Source of the DNA: Bacteroides sp. 43_108
GTDB lineage: Bacteria; Bacteroidota; Bacteroidia; Bacteroidales; Bacteroidaceae
NCBI GenBank assembly: GCA_001915545.1
Contig: MNQS01000005.1
Location: 14,390 to 78,389, forward strand
Length of the DNA: 64,000 nucleotides
Reading direction: 5' to 3'
The notes below the pieces were generated by a model that was given only the letters and a program-made list of their open reading frames with translations, made no database searches and was not told where the DNA came from. This document shows positions 61,400 through 64,000 of this stretch, piece by piece (position 1 is the stretch's first letter; each line of letters begins with the position of its first letter). A program made the position numbers and the translations under genes.

Positions 61400-62287
61400 T
61401 CAGCTCATGCTGCCGCCCACGATGTCCAGCAACTCGTTGGTAATCGCCTGCTGGCGGCTCTTGTTGTAAATCAAGGTCAGTTCCTGAATCAGGTCGTTTG
61501 CATTGTCCGTGGCAATCTGCATAGCCATGGTGCGCGCGGCATGTTCCGAAGCCGTGGAGTCAAGCAGCACGGTGTACATCTTCATGCGGAGCACCTTGGG
61601 CAGCAACTCCTCCATCACCTGTTCCGGCGACGGCTCGATGAGGTAATCAGCCTGCATGACTTCCTGCTCCTCTCCCTTCTCGTCCGTATGACCGGCACTC
61701 AGGTCGAGCGGCAGATAAGTCTCCCGCGTCAATACCTGCGTAGAGGTCGACTTGAAGTGGTTGTAGAGCAGTTCCACCTGCTGAATCTCACCGCTGGCAA
61801 ACCGTGTCATCAGCTCGGCAGCCAGGTCAGCCGCCTCCTGATAGTTCGGTTTTCCGCTCATGTGCTGGTAATCGCCGGCCGCCGTCAGTCCCTCCATCTT
61901 CTTCACCGCATCGGCCACCTTACGGCCCACCGGATAAATCAGGATGTTCTCACGGCCCACCTTCGGCTCATACTCTGCCACCACCTCGTTCAGGTGACGG
62001 ATGACATTGGCATTGAATCCGCCGCACAGACTGCTGTTGGAGGCAAACACCACCACGGCCACTTTCTTCACTTCACGTTTCACTGCAAAAGGCGATTCCA
62101 CGCTCAGCTCCGCGCCCAGGAAATTACTGAGCATGCGGTGCAACCGGCGTTCGTAGGGAAGCATATTTTCAATGGCCTCCTGCGCCTTGTGCAGCTTGGA
62201 AGACGCCACCATCTTCATCGCCGAAGTAATCTTCAGCGTGCCGTGGATTGAGTTGATTCTTCCTTTAACTTCTTTCAGTGATGCCAT
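61400..62287 (-). CDS. atpG: F1F0 ATP synthase gamma subunit
   Basis: The protein has 295 residues. The N-terminal helix reads MASLKEVKGRINSIHGTLKITSAMKMVASSKLHKAQEAIENM, and the C-terminal helix ends IQELTLIYNKSRQQAITNELLDIVGG, the two forming the rotating coiled coil. It couples proton flow to catalysis in the F1 head. It begins 5 bp after atpA; the beta and epsilon subunit genes are not adjacent, the usual arrangement in Bacteroides, where they lie in a separate upstream part of the operon. Confidence 0.97.
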   Translation of the reverse strand: MASLKEVKGRINSIHGTLKITSAMKMVASSKLHKAQEAIENMLPYERRLHRMLSNFLGAELSVESPFAVKREVKKVAVVVFASNSSLCGGFNANVIRHLNEVVAEYEPKVGRENILIYPVGRKVADAVKKMEGLTAAGDYQHMSGKPNYQEAADLAAELMTRFASGEIQQVELLYNHFKSTSTQVLTRETYLPLDLSAGHTDEKGEEQEVMQADYLIEPSPEQVMEELLPKVLRMKMYTVLLDSTASEHAARTMAMQIATDNANDLIQELTLIYNKSRQQAITNELLDIVGGSMS

Positions 62288-62292
62288 GGGAT

Positions 62293-63882
62293 TTATGCTT
62301 TAAATTGTTCGGCTGCGTCTGCGGCCAGTTTTTCAATGAGCGACGTAATTTCGTCGGTAATCTTTCCGGAAGCCAGCACGTCGAGCACATCCTTCTGATG
62401 GTTGGCACGCAGGTAAGTCAAGAACGCATCCTGGAAGGCACGTACCTTCGAAATAGGAATGTCGCGCATCAGTCCGTGCGTACCACAGTACAGAATGGCC
62501 ACCTGTTCGCCTACCGGCATCGGTGAGTACTGCGGCTGAATCAGCAGCTGGTTGTTCTTACGTCCACGGTCAATGGCCATGGCAGTCACAGAGTCCATGT
62601 CGCTGCTGAACTTCGAGAAGGCCTCCAGTTCACGATACTGTGCCTGGTCAATCTTCAGCGTACCGGCCACTTTCTTCATACTCTTTATCTGGGCGCTACC
62701 ACCTACACGCGATACGGAGATACCCACGTTGATAGCCGGACGGAAGCCCTGGTTGAACAAGTCGGTTTCCAGGAAGATCTGACCGTCGGTAATGGAAATC
62801 ACGTTAGTCGGAATGTAGGCAGACACGTCGCCGGCCTGTGTTTCGATAATCGGCAGGGCGGTCAGTGAACCTCCGGCCTTTACCTTACCCTTCAGGCTGG
62901 CTGGCAGGTCGTTCATCTGTTCGGCCACTTCCTGCTGGTTGATAATCTTCGCCGCACGTTCCAGCAGACGAGAGTGCAGGTAGAAGATATCACCCGGATA
63001 AGCCTCACGTCCTGACGGACGACGCAGAATCAGTGATACCTCACGGTAGGCCACAGCCTGTTTTGACAAGTCATCGTACACCACCAGTGCATGACGGCCG
63101 GTGTCACGGAAGTACTCGCCGATGGCAGCTCCGGCAAACGGAGCGAAATACTGCATGGCAGCCGGGTCGGAAGCCGTAGCAGCCACCACGATGGTATAGT
63201 CCATCGCCCCCTTCTCACGCAGTGCATTCACGATGCTGGCCACGGTAGAACCTTTCTGACCGATGGCCACGTAGATACAGTACACCGGATTTCCTGCCTC
63301 GTAGTTGGCACGCTGGTTGATGATGGTATCGATGGCAATGGCCGTCTTACCTGTCTGACGGTCGCCGATAATCAACTCACGCTGTCCGCGGCCGATAGGA
63401 ATCATGGCATCGATAGCCTTCAGTCCCGTCTGCAGCGGTTCCGTTACCGGCTGACGGAAGATAACCCCCGGTGCCTTACGCTCCAGCGGCATCTCGCACA
63501 GCTCTCCGCCAATTTCGCCGCGCCCATCCAAGGGCACACCCAGAGGGTCGATTACACGTCCCAGCATCGCTTCTCCCACGTTGATGGAAGCAATGCGCTT
63601 CGTACGCTTCACAATCATCCCCTCCTTAATCTGGTCGGTCGGACCCAGGAGCACCGCTCCCACGTTGTCCTCTTCCAGATTCATCACCGTTCCCATGATA
63701 CCGTTTTCAAACTGCAGCAACTCGTTGGCTTCCGCATTACGCAAACCGTAAATACGGGCCACACCGTCGCTCACCTGAAGCACGGTACCCACTTCGTCGA
63801 ATTTCAGCGAGTTGTCAATCCCCTTCAACTGTTGGAGCAACACCTCTGAAACTTCGCTGGGTTTTATTGTATTTTCTGGCAT
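62293..63882 (-). CDS. atpA: F1F0 ATP synthase alpha subunit
   Basis: The protein has 529 residues, full length. The Walker A loop [15 protein letters not shown] has K179. It also has [25 protein letters not shown] before it and [34 protein letters not shown] after it, both family hallmarks. It forms the non-catalytic nucleotide sites of the F1 head. It precedes atpG, and the rest of the operon (delta, b, c, a subunits) lies beyond the right edge. Confidence 0.98.
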   Translation of the reverse strand: MPENTIKPSEVSEVLLQQLKGIDNSLKFDEVGTVLQVSDGVARIYGLRNAEANELLQFENGIMGTVMNLEEDNVGAVLLGPTDQIKEGMIVKRTKRIASINVGEAMLGRVIDPLGVPLDGRGEIGGELCEMPLERKAPGVIFRQPVTEPLQTGLKAIDAMIPIGRGQRELIIGDRQTGKTAIAIDTIINQRANYEAGNPVYCIYVAIGQKGSTVASIVNALREKGAMDYTIVVAATASDPAAMQYFAPFAGAAIGEYFRDTGRHALVVYDDLSKQAVAYREVSLILRRPSGREAYPGDIFYLHSRLLERAAKIINQQEVAEQMNDLPASLKGKVKAGGSLTALPIIETQAGDVSAYIPTNVISITDGQIFLETDLFNQGFRPAINVGISVSRVGGSAQIKSMKKVAGTLKIDQAQYRELEAFSKFSSDMDSVTAMAIDRGRKNNQLLIQPQYSPMPVGEQVAILYCGTHGLMRDIPISKVRAFQDAFLTYLRANHQKDVLDVLASGKITDEITSLIEKLAADAAEQFKA

Positions 63883-64000
63883 AATTCTTTTTAATTAATA
63901 ATTAACAATAGTTCGTTAAAAATTAGCCCAGCCTAAGCGGCTCTGGCAGTAAATAAAATGAGTTCTTTGAAAAGTTTGTCAATTAATTGCGTGTTTGGTT
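63883..64000. other. gap upstream of atpA at the right edge
   Basis: These 118 AT-rich bp contain no gene I can assign. A minus-strand frame of 21 codons runs from the edge to a stop at 63933-63935, but it does not look like the expected delta-subunit C-terminus. Confidence 0.3.

Noticed and set aside
63933..64000. C-terminus of the ATP synthase delta subunit at the right edge
   Set aside because: The 21-codon minus-strand frame ends in LFTARAA, which does not resemble the delta-subunit end known from Bacteroides, and it is too short to judge.

Overview
The window looks like a Bacteroidales chromosome, most likely Bacteroides or Phocaeicola. It carries a SusC/SusD pair with a hybrid two-component regulator, S-type sulfatases, a pyruvate phosphate dikinase, an atpA-atpG order typical of the group, and several TAnnTTTG -7 promoter boxes, which is the Bacteroidetes primary-sigma consensus. 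Most of the window has mid-range GC. The first 7.6 kb and the stretch around 51.9-52.9 kb are visibly more AT-rich.

Layout. (1) 1-7.5 kb, minus strand: a probable nucleotide-signalling or defence module. It has a NYN-domain nuclease-like protein, a two-helix membrane protein with two Rossmann (TrkA-N/RCK-like) units and a C-terminal RyR domain, a stand-alone 101-residue RyR protein, and a very large TIR-Sel1-repeat protein that runs off the left edge. (2) 7.8-13.6 kb: a triple AAA+ (CbbX-like) protein, and divergently an orphan Cas6-like RAMP protein followed by an exported SH3b/membrane protein with a PARP-like ADP-ribosyltransferase domain. (3) 13.6-16.7 kb: an iron-dependent alcohol dehydrogenase, a TetR regulator and a divergent AraC regulator. 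(4) 16.7-30.8 kb: a compact polysaccharide utilisation locus (hybrid two-component regulator, SusC, SusD, sulfatase, GH29 alpha-L-fucosidase, sulfatase), predicted to act on a sulfated, fucosylated glycan.

(5) 31-35 kb: an RNA 2'-O-methyltransferase, a Spy-like periplasmic protein, a DUF1847 metal-binding protein and an AAA-ATPase/PD-(D/E)XK protein. (6) 35-38.6 kb, minus strand: DUF1810, an unusual alcohol dehydrogenase-nuclease fusion, a small nuclease-like protein and a flavin reductase-like protein. (7) 38.6-41.5 kb: a single-AAA paralogue of the triple-AAA protein behind a long, hairpin-rich leader containing a possible 17-residue leader peptide, then a lipocalin. (8) 41.7-46.3 kb: three genes sharing one extracytoplasmic module, one of them a TIR-like domain tethered through the membrane to that module. 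(9) 46.6-50.2 kb: a transglutaminase/DUF3857 gene pair. (10) 50.4-54.4 kb: a broken paralogue of the AAA-ATPase/nuclease gene, two small AT-rich genes, an ADP-ribosylglycohydrolase and an unknown protein. (11) 54.5-64 kb: housekeeping genes (ppdK, rlmD, an RluA-type pseudouridine synthase, a HAD phosphatase, a lipoprotein, atpG, atpA).

Two themes stand out. NAD+/ADP-ribose chemistry recurs (TIR, RyR, PARP-like transferase, ADP-ribosylglycohydrolase, TIR-like transmembrane protein) beside AAA+ machines and nucleases, as in an accessory conflict region interleaved with core genes. A family of interspersed repeats made of alternating 16-18 bp palindromic arms at about a 22 bp period occurs three times, always starting at the 3' end of a gene. 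No tRNA, rRNA, insertion sequence, CRISPR array or origin was recognised. All functional calls come from reading motifs; no database search was possible.
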